Assembly (NCBI GenBank): GCA_002238645.1
Contig: MPMT01000006.1
Location: 1-64,000, forward strand
DNA from: Alphaproteobacteria bacterium bin52
GTDB lineage: Bacteria; Pseudomonadota; Alphaproteobacteria; Thalassobaculales; Thalassobaculaceae
Reading direction: 5' to 3'
Length of the DNA: 64,000 nt
This document shows, in pieces, positions 30,144 through 38,252 of this stretch. A program made the translations under genes and the position numbers. The notes below the pieces were generated by a model. The model was given only the letters and a program-made list of their open reading frames with translations, made no database searches and was not told where the DNA came from. Each line of letters opens with the position of its first letter. The first letter of the stretch is position 1.

Positions 30144-31295
30144 ATGGCACAGGTCTCGTTTCCGGCGACATTCATGCGTGGCGGCTCGTCAAAAGGGGTG
30201 TTCTTCCGCACCGTCGCCCTTCCCGATGACCCGGCACTCCGCGAGCGGATCCTGCTCGCCGTTCTCGGCAGTCCGGATCCCTACCAGAGACAGCTGAACG
30301 GTCTCGGCGGTGGCCTTTCCTCGGTATCCAAGGCGGTGATCATCGGTCCGTCGACACGCCCTGACGCCGATGTCGACTACACCTTCGTCCAGGTCGATGT
30401 CGCGGCACCGGCCGTGCATCTCGGCTCCAACTGCGGCAACCTGAGCTCCGCGGTCGGACCCTTCGCCATCGACAGCGGACTGGTCGGTGCCAACGGCTCC
30501 GAGGCCCAGGTCCTGATCCACAATACCAACACCCGCAAGCTTATCCGCGCCCGGGTGCCAGTGGCGGACGGTGCGCCGAAAGTCGAAGGATCCCTCGCCA
30601 TCCCGGGCGTGGCCGGGACCGGGGCTGGGATCAGGCTGGATTTCATGGATCCGGCCGGACCGACAACCGGCACGCTGCTGCCCACCGGGCGGCCTGTCGA
30701 CACGCTGTCGCTGGACGAGGAAGGAACCATCGAGGCCTCGATGGTCGATTCAAGCAATCCCTGCGTGTTTCTCGAAGCGGAGCGTTTCGGGCTCGAAGGC
30801 ACCGAAGGGATCGATGCGCTTGACGCGGACACCGGGCTCGCGGACCGGCTCGAACGGGTCCGGCGCGAGGCGGCGGTCAGGATGGGACTGGCCACTTCGC
30901 CCGAAGTCGCCCGTCCCAATGCGCCGATGATCGGCCTGGTCGCACCGCCACGGAGCTACCGCACCCTGTCGGGCGCCACGGTCGCAAGCCGCGAGGCTGT
31001 CATCGCGGCGCGGATCTGGTCCATGGGCCGGGTCCACCGGGTTTTGCCGCTGACAGGTGCCATGTGTCTCGCCGTTGCCTGCCGCATTCCCGGCTCGGTC
31101 TGCGCGCGGGTGTTGGCGCGGCAGGCGGACGCGCTGTGCATCGCAACACCGTCGGGAGTATTGCCGCTCGACGCATCGGTCCGCACGGACGACGGGACCG
31201 TTACCGTCGAGCAGGTCACGGCGTGGCGGACCGCGCGCATCCTCATGAAGGGCGAAGTCTTCGTTCCACGCTCCATCGTCTCCCCGATGCCCTGA
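30144..31295 (+). CDS. PrpF-family isomerase (4-oxalomesaconate tautomerase-like)
   Basis: 383-residue member of the PrpF/4-oxalomesaconate tautomerase family (diaminopimelate-epimerase-like fold), which shifts double bonds in tricarboxylic acids. Hallmarks: FMRGGSSKGVFF at the N terminus, NGLGGGLSSVSKAVIIGPS, HLGSNCGNLSSAVGPFAI (active-site Cys) and the late SMGRVHRVLPLTGAMCLAVACRIPG. Alternatives are 2-methylaconitate isomerase or the gallate-pathway tautomerase; with neither prp nor lig genes nearby I leave it open. The ATG at 30144 follows AAGGAACC. It is divergent from the Sel1 protein. Confidence 0.9.
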   Translation: MAQVSFPATFMRGGSSKGVFFRTVALPDDPALRERILLAVLGSPDPYQRQLNGLGGGLSSVSKAVIIGPSTRPDADVDYTFVQVDVAAPAVHLGSNCGNLSSAVGPFAIDSGLVGANGSEAQVLIHNTNTRKLIRARVPVADGAPKVEGSLAIPGVAGTGAGIRLDFMDPAGPTTGTLLPTGRPVDTLSLDEEGTIEASMVDSSNPCVFLEAERFGLEGTEGIDALDADTGLADRLERVRREAAVRMGLATSPEVARPNAPMIGLVAPPRSYRTLSGATVASREAVIAARIWSMGRVHRVLPLTGAMCLAVACRIPGSVCARVLARQADALCIATPSGVLPLDASVRTDDGTVTVEQVTAWRTARILMKGEVFVPRSIVSPMP

Positions 31296-31302
31296 ACGGC
31301 CG

Positions 31303-32820
31303 TCACCGGCGGGATTTTCGGTCGAGCGTGACCAGGGCCAGGATCGGCAGGCTGGCGAAACAGGTGGCGGCATACAGGTAGAAGCAGTTGTTGTAGCCGA
31401 TCATCGTCGACTGGCGGACGGCTTCGGACGCGAGCCTGCCGAGGCTGTCGACCCAGTCCACGGAACCCGTGCCGATGACATGTCCGAAGTCCAGACGCTC
31501 GGAGTACGGCGTCACCGTACCCACCATCTCGGAGTAGCGGATCTTCGTGGTCCGCACCAGCAGGAACACGCTGAAGGCTACGAACAGGCTGGTGCCGAGG
31601 TTGCGCAGCAGATGGAACAGCGCCGACCCGTCCGGCAGCATGGTTGGCGGCAGGGTGGAGAATGTCACGATCGACAGCGGCACCCACATGATGCCGCAGC
31701 CGAACCCCTGCAGGATGCTGGGCCAAGCGAGCGCCCACATGCCGACATTGAGATCATGCAGGCTGAGTGCCCAGCCGCTGATGCCGACGCAGACCATGCC
31801 CACCACCAGGCCAACCCGCGGATCCACCCGCCCCATCCGGGCCGCAACCATGAAACCGACGATCATTCCGACACCGCGCATCGCGAGCAGGATGCCGATC
31901 AGCCCGTCCGGATACCCCTTCAGGTTCTGCAGCAGCGGCGGCAGCAGGACCAGCGGCGTGAAGTTCAGCGAGCCGTATATGAAGACCAGGAACAGCCCGA
32001 TGGTGTAGTTGCGATCGGCGAACAGACGAGGGTTGATGAACGGCTGTTCTGTGAAGCAGCTGTTCACGAGGTACATGAGGATCGCAACCACCATCAGTAC
32101 CGTCGTCGAGACGATGAAATGCGATTCCAGCCAGTCGAGCCGTTCTCCCCGGTCAAGGATGAGCTGCAGCGACACGATCGCAATCGAGAACAGGGCGAAC
32201 CCGGCGAAGTCGAAGCGGAACGCGGTGTTGCGTCCTCCTTCGCGAATCCAGCGCACGACGCCAAGGTAGGTGACGACGCCGAGTGGCACCATCATCAGGA
32301 ATACCCAGCGCCAGCTGTATTCCTGCGAGAGGTATCCGCCGAGCGATGGGGCGATCGCAGGCCCGATCACGACCGACATCCCCATGAAGCCGTTCGCCTT
32401 GGCATGTTCCTCCCGCGGCCAGGTCTGCAGGATGATGGCCTGTGCCATCGGTACCAGCGGCGCGCCGAGCGCCCCCTGGAGCACCCGGAAGAACAGCAGG
32501 GATTCAAGGCTGGTGGCAAAGGCGCAGGCAAGCGTCACCAGGGTGAAGCCGGAGATGCACCAGAGCAGCAGACGCCGCTGACCGAACATGGCGACCATCG
32601 CCCCGGTGAGCGGCGTGACCACGGCGGTGGCAACCACGTTGAGCGTCACCACCCACGCGACCTGTTCCTGGGTCGCGCCAAGCGCGCCCTGCAGCTGCGG
32701 CAGGGCGACATTCACCATGGTGATCGTGAGCGAATACAACATGGCGCTCAACGCCATGATGACGAGCACGAGCATCCGGTAGGCGCGGCTGACCGGGGCT
32801 TCCTCGGCGCGAGCCGTCAT
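31303..32820 (-). CDS. MFS drug:H+ antiporter, DHA2 (EmrB/QacA) family
   Basis: 505-residue inner-membrane exporter with about 14 hydrophobic segments, typical of DHA2. Motif A occurs between TM2 and TM3 (GAMVAMFGQRRLLLW), motif C in TM5 (VVIGPAIAPSLGGYLSQ), and the N-terminal helix contains SLTITMVNVALPQLQGALGAT as in EmrB. No EmrA-like membrane-fusion partner or TolC is adjacent, so it may act alone or with a distant partner. ATG at 32818-32820. Convergent with the PrpF-like gene (7 nt apart). Confidence 0.93.
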   Translation of the reverse strand: MTARAEEAPVSRAYRMLVLVIMALSAMLYSLTITMVNVALPQLQGALGATQEQVAWVVTLNVVATAVVTPLTGAMVAMFGQRRLLLWCISGFTLVTLACAFATSLESLLFFRVLQGALGAPLVPMAQAIILQTWPREEHAKANGFMGMSVVIGPAIAPSLGGYLSQEYSWRWVFLMMVPLGVVTYLGVVRWIREGGRNTAFRFDFAGFALFSIAIVSLQLILDRGERLDWLESHFIVSTTVLMVVAILMYLVNSCFTEQPFINPRLFADRNYTIGLFLVFIYGSLNFTPLVLLPPLLQNLKGYPDGLIGILLAMRGVGMIVGFMVAARMGRVDPRVGLVVGMVCVGISGWALSLHDLNVGMWALAWPSILQGFGCGIMWVPLSIVTFSTLPPTMLPDGSALFHLLRNLGTSLFVAFSVFLLVRTTKIRYSEMVGTVTPYSERLDFGHVIGTGSVDWVDSLGRLASEAVRQSTMIGYNNCFYLYAATCFASLPILALVTLDRKSRR

Positions 32821-33404
32821 GCATCACCCCGCTCACGGGACCAGAACACCCGGCAACTGTAGACGCCCGCCCCCTCCGCCGCCATCGCGCGCGACAAAGA
32901 ATACCTCCGTGATCAGGGACCTGCGGGACAAGCCGCAGCTGTCCCGGCGCGATGAATGCCGACGCGGCGAGACACCACGGAGTCACGTGCCGTTCGGTGC
33001 GACGCGGCGCGCTCACCCGTCCCTTCGACGTTCAGGCTGCCAGTCACGGAAAACACGATGACGCGGCACGGCGAACAGTCCGCCACCGCAACGGCCGGCG
33101 TCCGCGGGCTCCGTGCGACCCGTTCCCGTCCAGAAACGGGCGGCACGCTCTGTCCGGTCCCCGCATGCGCTGGTACCGCCACGCTGCCGTCCGGAACCGC
33201 GCCGTGACCTTCATCGATCGTGTGGAACCGCGGACATCCGCGTAAACACTGTTCCGGCAAAGACAGCCCGCCATTTCGGTTCAGATCCGGTAGTCGGCAA
33301 CCATCAAGCGGCAGGTGCGCCGATTGGCTCCGGGTCGTGACAAGTTGTTCCCGGAGTCATGTAACTGTACAATAAACGCTTATTGAACGATCTGTGAGGC
33401 TGAT
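32821..33404. other. Intergenic region upstream of the zur-like gene
   Basis: About 580 bases with no credible gene on either strand: the open frames have shadow-like composition and no motif. It should contain the divergent promoters for the MFS exporter (left) and the zur/azt genes (right). Close to the right end, base composition falls sharply to AT-rich around 33358-33390, where an inverted repeat sits (see separate entry). Confidence 0.6.
33370..33385. promoter_or_regulatory. AT-rich palindrome, candidate Zur/Fur-family operator
   Basis: CAATAAACGCTTATTG is a perfect inverted repeat: 6-bp arms CAATAA/TTATTG around ACGC. It lies 20 bp before the GTG start of the Fur-family regulator, inside a short AT-rich island (TGTAACTGTACAATAAACGC...) in otherwise GC-rich DNA. 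Position and symmetry fit an autoregulatory operator. The exact sequence does not match a Zur consensus I can quote, so the identity of the bound protein is inferred from location only. Confidence 0.5.
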
Positions 33405-33791
33405 GTGAATCAACGCAGTGGGAACATGCAGGAAAAGGTTCTCGCGGTCCTCCAGAGACATGGTACGCCGATGTCTGCGTACGAGGTCCTCGGCCAGTTG
33501 CGCGATGTTCACCCGCGACTTGCTCCACCAACGATCTACCGGGCGCTGGCGGCATTGATCGAGCGGGGCGGAGTCCATCGGCTCGAATCCCTCAACGCCT
33601 TTGTCGCATGTTCGGTTGACCGGCACGGAGATGCACCGGTTCTTCTTATCTGCGAGGATTGCGGCACGGTTGAGGAACCTGTCTCGTCACTCGTCGCAGA
33701 CCAGCTGTCAAGCATCGCGAAACTGGTCAACTTCACTCCGACACGCCAGGTCATCGAGGTCCATGGCCAGTGCGCACGCTGCAGAAGGTAA
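33405..33791 (+). CDS. zur: Fur-family transcriptional regulator, Zur-like
   Basis: 128-residue Fur-superfamily repressor. A winged-helix domain (MSAYEVLGQLRDVHPRLAPPTIYRALAALIERGGVHRLE) contains the recognition helix PPTIYRAL. The dimerisation domain has the structural zinc cysteines CEDCGT and CARC (two CxxC). Acidic/His residues typical of the regulatory site (CSVDRHGDAP) are present. Adjacency to a zinc-ABC ATPase supports Zur rather than Fur. GTG start at 33405 with GAGG upstream; an ATG at 33426 would remove seven residues. Confidence 0.85.
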   Translation: MNQRSGNMQEKVLAVLQRHGTPMSAYEVLGQLRDVHPRLAPPTIYRALAALIERGGVHRLESLNAFVACSVDRHGDAPVLLICEDCGTVEEPVSSLVADQLSSIAKLVNFTPTRQVIEVHGQCARCRR

Positions 33792-33832
33792 CGGCCCGAC
33801 GCACGAGGGCTGCGTACAGGCCTGAACGCAGG

Positions 33833-33937
33833 ATGCTGCTCGTCGGGGTCGGACCGCGGCTTGCCGGAGCGCTCCTGCTTGTCCTGGCGCTGTGGTCCGG
33901 TTTCCTCTGGGCGACATCTACACCGGGGGCGTCATGA
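33833..33937 (+). CDS. Small single-pass membrane ORF (34 aa), hypothetical
   Basis: The ATG at 33833 opens a 34-residue frame: a short start, a hydrophobic segment (LAGALLLVLALWSGFLWA) long enough for one TM helix, and a short polar tail. Its stop overlaps the aztA start as ATGA (33934-33937), so translation of this peptide could feed the ATPase gene. AACGCAGG upstream is a weak ribosome site. Too short to call from similarity; position and coupling are the only support. It may be a genuine small membrane peptide or merely a coupling leader. Confidence 0.45.
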   Translation: MLLVGVGPRLAGALLLVLALWSGFLWATSTPGAS

Positions 33938-34677
33938 CCTATGCGGTCGCGTTTCAGGAGCTGACCCTTGGATATGACCGGCGCCCTGCGGTGCGTCACG
34001 TCAGCGGCCAGGTTTCCGATGGCAGCCTGACCGCCATCGTAGGGCCAAATGGTGCGGGCAAGTCGACGCTGCTCAAGGGCATGACAGGTGCGTTGCGGCC
34101 ACTCGCGGGGCGCGTCCATTTCGGAACCTGTGCGCGCAGCGACGTCGCGTATCTGCCTCAGCAGTCAGACATCGACAGGTCTTTCCCGGTCACGGTCGTC
34201 GACCTCGTGGCGATGGGGCTCTGGCGCGAGATCGGTGCGTTTTCCGGACTTCGCGCCCGGCACCGGTCCCGGATCGACGACGCCATAGCCGCCGTCGGGC
34301 TCACCGGGTTCGAGTCCCGGCCCATCCGCACCCTGTCAGGCGGGCAGTTTCAGCGCTCGCTGTTCGCCCGTCTCCTGCTTGAGGATGCACGGCTCATGCT
34401 GCTCGACGAACCGTTCACGGCCATCGATTCCAGGACGATGGCCGATTTGCTCGGTGTGATACAGCGCTGGCACGGAGAAGGACGCACGGTGCTCACCGTT
34501 CTGCATGATGTCGAGACCGTCCACACTCATTTTCCGGAAACGATGATCCTGGCGCGGGATCTGGTCGCACACGGGCCCACGGCAGACGTACTGACCGCCG
34601 CCAACCAGTTCCGTGCCCGCCAGATGTGCGAGGCCTGTTCGGGCCCGCCCCACGATTGCGGAAGACATCCTTCGTGA
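33934..34677 (+). CDS. aztA: Zinc ABC transporter ATP-binding protein, AztA-like
   Basis: 247-residue ATPase of the metal-ABC (ZnuC/AztA) type. It starts with the AztA-like stretch FQELTLGYDRRPAVRHVSG and has Walker A GPNGAGKST, YLPQQSDIDRSFPVTVVDLVAMGLW with the Q-loop, the signature LSGGQFQRSLFAR, Walker B LMLLDEPFTAID and the H-loop VLTVLHDVETV. The C terminus carries a Cys pair (CEAC) that may touch metal. It should power zinc uptake with an AztB permease and AztC binding protein. None of these follows: the next 490 bases hold no permease and the next gene is unrelated. Confidence 0.85.
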   Translation: MTYAVAFQELTLGYDRRPAVRHVSGQVSDGSLTAIVGPNGAGKSTLLKGMTGALRPLAGRVHFGTCARSDVAYLPQQSDIDRSFPVTVVDLVAMGLWREIGAFSGLRARHRSRIDDAIAAVGLTGFESRPIRTLSGGQFQRSLFARLLLEDARLMLLDEPFTAIDSRTMADLLGVIQRWHGEGRTVLTVLHDVETVHTHFPETMILARDLVAHGPTADVLTAANQFRARQMCEACSGPPHDCGRHPS

Positions 34678-35168
34678 AGCGGAAGGTCCTGATCCAGCCG
34701 TCTGCCGAATCTGGAACACGGGCCGGGCGCTGACGAGCTGATTCCCGGTCACCATTGAAGCGGCATCGGCGGGCGTCTTCCTGCGCCCGCGCCGGACGGA
34801 TCCCGTGGTGCGCGCGCCCCCCGGCGCGGCCGTCGGCTTTCCCGTCGCCGGTCTCGGGCCCGGAGCAATGACTGCGGGCGCGAGACCGGAATGGCCGTGG
34901 CCCTGCTTCCGGGTTTCATTACGCGCGTCACGGCACTGCGGCAGAATGCAAGCCCTGCCGCGTTCTGCCTCGTATCGCCGGCTCCCGGCATGCTGGTCGT
35001 GTCGACCTCGTGCATGTGCGTTCCGGCAGCGTGCCCGTACTCGGCACGCGATGCCGATCCCGTTGCGCTGCATCACCAGCCTGACACCGGACGCACTCGC
35101 GCTTGGCGCCGCTCGCGCCAGCGCGATAGTGTGTATCCGGACCCGGAACCGTGACGGGCAGAGGCACG
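34678..35168. other. Intergenic region where aztB would be expected; no gene seen
   Basis: About 490 bases downstream of aztA. I read all frames for a hydrophobic permease (AztB) or periplasmic binding protein and saw none. Frames present are Arg/Pro/Ala-rich shadows. The right end must carry the promoter for the aspartate dehydrogenase gene. Confidence 0.55.
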
Positions 35169-35993
35169 ATGGGAACATCGGCAACGAAAGATCGCAGGCC
35201 CCTCGCCCTCGGGCTGATCGGGATGGGCGCGATCGGTCTCGACGTGCTCGGGATGATCAGATCCTCGCTCGCAGACAGGATCACCGTCGAGTCGGTGCTC
35301 GTTCGCACTCCCAGGGCGGAGTCCGGCGACGTTCCCGTCACCCACGAGCCCGAGCGGTTTCTGGCTCACCGGTTCGATGCCGTCCTCGAGGGCGCCGGCC
35401 ACGCCGCGGTGCGGGACCACGGCGAACGCATTCTCGCATCCGGCGCCGACCTCATCGTGACCTCGGTCGGCGCGTTTTGCGAAGATGACCTCTACCGCCG
35501 GTGCGTCGGGGCCGCTGAACGCTCGGGTGGGCGCCTGATCATTCCATCAGCCGGCATCGGCGCCCTCGACACCCTTTCGGCGGCAGCGGTCGGCGGTCTC
35601 GACGAGGTCCACATGATCGTGCGCAAGGATCCGTCCGCCTGGTACGGAACCCGGGCGGAGGGCGAGCACGACCTTGCCGCACTCACCGGGCCGACGGTCA
35701 TTTTCGAGGGGACGCCGCGCGAGGGCGCCCTGCTCTACCCGCAGAACGTGAACATCTCCGCAGCGGTATCGCTGGCCGGGCTCGGACTTGACCGGACTCA
35801 CCTGACCATCATCGCCGACCCGCAGATTGACACCCATGTCTGCGAAGTTCACGCAACCGGCGCCTTCGGGTCGTTTTCGTTCCGCGAGGACATCGCGGTC
35901 TCACCGACCAACCGCAAGACGGGTCAGATCGTTGCGATGGCGGTCATGAAGACAATACGCCAGCTGGTAAACCCGGTCGTCATCGGCGCCTGA
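35169..35993 (+). CDS. nadX: Aspartate dehydrogenase (NadX-like)
   Basis: 274-residue NAD(P)-dependent L-aspartate dehydrogenase, which yields iminoaspartate for quinolinate/NAD synthesis or oxaloacetate. The Rossmann motif is LGLIGMGAIGLDVLGMI. The family-specific core IVTSVGAFCEDDLYRRC, IIPSAGIGALDTL and VHMIVRKDPSAWYGT follows. The C-terminal FEGTPREGALLYPQNVNISAAVSLAGLG and DPQIDTHVCEVHATGAFGSF cover the catalytic His and substrate loop. The start is either the ATG at 35169 (AGAGG upstream) or a GTG at 35151. No nadA/nadC neighbours are seen. Confidence 0.9.
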   Translation: MGTSATKDRRPLALGLIGMGAIGLDVLGMIRSSLADRITVESVLVRTPRAESGDVPVTHEPERFLAHRFDAVLEGAGHAAVRDHGERILASGADLIVTSVGAFCEDDLYRRCVGAAERSGGRLIIPSAGIGALDTLSAAAVGGLDEVHMIVRKDPSAWYGTRAEGEHDLAALTGPTVIFEGTPREGALLYPQNVNISAAVSLAGLGLDRTHLTIIADPQIDTHVCEVHATGAFGSFSFREDIAVSPTNRKTGQIVAMAVMKTIRQLVNPVVIGA

Positions 35994-36324
35994 CGCACCG
36001 ACCCCGGATCATCCCGCAGTTCACAGGCGCTGTTTCCGGCATTCCGGGCCAGGGATCAGGAGCATCTCCAGAGTCCGAGATCCTGGCCGACCAGGAACGC
36101 CGTGACCGCGTCCCCGATCACATCCGTGTCCTCCTTGGGAAGCCCGACAGGCATGACCGGCGCCAGCGCTTCCGACGGACGGTCGGTGCGGTTTTCTGCC
36201 GATGGAAGAAGCGGATCGCGTCGTAGGGAGAACATCAGCGTTTTTCCCGTTGTAGCGGACCGAAACCGATCCCCTACAGGATCTTGTGGGTCCTTCCACA
36301 TGGTGTGGGCAACCCGGGTCCGCG
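35994..36324. other. Intergenic, no gene recognised
   Basis: About 330 bases between the nadX stop and the end of the broken GST gene. A minus-strand 90-codon frame (36056-36328) has uneven composition, no motif and no ribosome site. I do not call it. Confidence 0.5.
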
Positions 36325-37009
36325 TCAATAGTTGATCGACGTCACCGGTGCAGGAAGGTGACCGGGAAACCGGACCCTACGGCGTGACCGCGGCTGGTTC
36401 GAACAGGCTGCAAACCAGCCTGCAACCGCGGGGAACCGGTCCTCGATCGCCATCCCGACCGTGCCGGTGCTCCGAGGCGCGAAGAAGCCGATGATGTCGG
36501 CGGCGGTCAATCGGTCACAGGCCACGAACCCGCGGTCCGCCATGTGCGGCTCGAAACGGCCCAGGAACACCTCCGTCATCTCGGTTCCCCGCTGCGCCAG
36601 GTCGGGCAGCTGGGGCCGGTCGCTCCGTGTCCCCGGGATGACCCTGCCCGCAAAAGTCGGCACATGGTTGCGGACCGCGTGGAGCATGGGCAGGAACCCG
36701 TCGAGTTCGATCCTGCGGCACCACATGTCGATACTCCGCCCGCTCGCGCGGGGTGCGCCTGAACAGCGACGGCTCGGGATGCAGCTCCTCGATGTATCGG
36801 CATATGGTCATGGACTCGGCGATGACGGTGCCATCATCAAGCTCGAGAAAGGGTACGTAATTGAACGGGTTCATGCTTGCCCAGGGCTTGGAATACTGAT
36901 CGCCGTCGCGCACGTTGAGCTCGACGAGGGGTATCTCGATCCCCTTCTCCGCCAGAAATACCTGGACCCGCTACGCGTTTGCCGCCGGGCCGAAACCATA
37001 CAGTTTCAT
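36325..37009 (-). pseudogene. Glutathione S-transferase gene broken by a stop codon and a frameshift
   Basis: With a good ribosome site (GGGGGGACACG) the ATG at 37007-37009 starts MKLYGFGPAANA. Codon 13 is then TAG (36971-36973). The same frame resumes at once as a GST thioredoxin domain (RVQVFLAEKGIEIPLVELNV, then NYVPFLELDDGTVIAESMTICRYIEEL). Near 36726-36735 the sequence shifts by one base into a frame that continues the helical domain (MWCRRIELDGFLPMLHAVRNH... to ...DRLTAADIIGFFAPRS). Two independent lesions make this a pseudogene unless both are sequence errors. It follows the transsulfuration genes by 26 nt. Confidence 0.85.
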
Positions 37010-37035
37010 CGTGTCCCCCCCTGCTCCTGCACGCG

Positions 37036-38202
37036 TCACCCCAGCGCCTGGGACAGTTCGGCGATCAGGTCGTCGCCATCCTCGATCCCGACCGACAGGC
37101 GCACCAGTCCGTCCGATATTCCGAGACTTTCGCGCACCTCGCGCGGAACAGAGGCGTGGGTCATGATCGCCGGGTGCTCGATCAGGCTCTCGACACCCCC
37201 GAGTGACTCGGCCAGTGCGAACAACGTGCACCGCTCGAGGAACCGGCGCGCGTCCTCGAGCCCGCCGGAAATGATCGCCGTCACCATGCCCCCGAACCCG
37301 TGCATCTGCCGTCGCGCGAGCTCGTGCTGCGGGTGGCTCTCCAGTCCCGGGTACCACACCCGTTCCACCCGCGGATGCGCCTCGAGGAAGGCGGCAACCC
37401 GGGCCGCATTCTCGCAGTGCCGTTGCATGCGAATCGGCAGCGTCTTGAGCGCACGGAGGACCAGGAAACTGTCAAACGGCCCTGGTACCGAGCCGATCGC
37501 GTTCTGCAGGTAGCCGATCCGGCCGGCCAGTTCCTCGCGCCCTTCCCGGACGACGGCAATACCTCCGACGATGTCCGAATGGCCGTTGAGGTACTTGGTC
37601 GTCGAGTGCATCACGACGTCGAACCCGTGGTCGAGCGGGCGCTGGACCCACGGAGAGGCAAAGGTGTTGTCACACACCGTCATTACCCCGTGACGTGCTG
37701 CGAGTGTCGCGACCGCCTCGAGGTCGACCAGCTTGAGCAGGGGATTGGTCGGCGTCTCGACCCATATCATCCGGGTCCTGTCCGTCAGCGCCGCCTCAAG
37801 GCGGTCCGGGTCCGACAGGTCGACGAAGCTGAAGGTGAGCCCGGAGGAGCGCCGACGGACGTTTTCGAACAAACGGTACGAGCCACCGTACAGGTCGTCC
37901 ATCGCGATCACGTGGTCGCCTGTATCCAGCAACTCGAGCAGGGTTCCCATCGCCGCCTGCCCGGAGGCAAAGGCGTATCCCCTGGCCCCGTTCTCGAGAT
38001 CGGCCACGCAGGCTTCCAGTGCCGCCCGGGTAGGATTGCCGGTGCGCGAATACTCGTAGCCCTTGTTGATACCGGGGCTTTCCTGGACATAGGTCGAGGT
38101 GGCGTAGATCGGGGTCATGATCGCACCGGTGGTCGGGTCGGGCGATTGACCGGCATGGATTGCCCGGGTCGCGAAACCGGGGCGGTTGGGCTTCTGTGTC
38201 AT
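37036..38202 (-). CDS. Cystathionine gamma-lyase/synthase (PLP, Cys/Met metabolism family)
   Basis: 388-residue fold-type I PLP enzyme. The PLP lysine lies in [18 protein letters not shown]. Other marks are [15 protein letters not shown], the cofactor strand [17 protein letters not shown], and the C-terminal [21 protein letters not shown]. Family members are cystathionine gamma-synthase (MetB), gamma-lyase (CGL) or beta-lyase. Placement directly behind a cystathionine beta-synthase gene (50-nt gap) favours gamma-lyase of reverse transsulfuration (methionine to cysteine). Sequence alone does not separate CGL from CGS here. Confidence 0.92.
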   Translation of the reverse strand: MTQKPNRPGFATRAIHAGQSPDPTTGAIMTPIYATSTYVQESPGINKGYEYSRTGNPTRAALEACVADLENGARGYAFASGQAAMGTLLELLDTGDHVIAMDDLYGGSYRLFENVRRRSSGLTFSFVDLSDPDRLEAALTDRTRMIWVETPTNPLLKLVDLEAVATLAARHGVMTVCDNTFASPWVQRPLDHGFDVVMHSTTKYLNGHSDIVGGIAVVREGREELAGRIGYLQNAIGSVPGPFDSFLVLRALKTLPIRMQRHCENAARVAAFLEAHPRVERVWYPGLESHPQHELARRQMHGFGGMVTAIISGGLEDARRFLERCTLFALAESLGGVESLIEHPAIMTHASVPREVRESLGISDGLVRLSVGIEDGDDLIAELSQALG

Positions 38203-38252
38203 GGCATCCCGGGGTGGGAAAGCGGAGACCCCTCCGGTTCCCCTTGCGAAGT

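Noticed and set aside
31480-32862. 460-codon plus-strand frame rich in Gln/His/Arg
   Set aside because: Mirror of the hydrophobic MFS transporter; such His/Gln-rich products are typical antisense images of membrane-protein genes.
36056-36328. 90-codon minus-strand frame after nadX
   Set aside because: No motif, no ribosome site, uneven composition; insufficient support.
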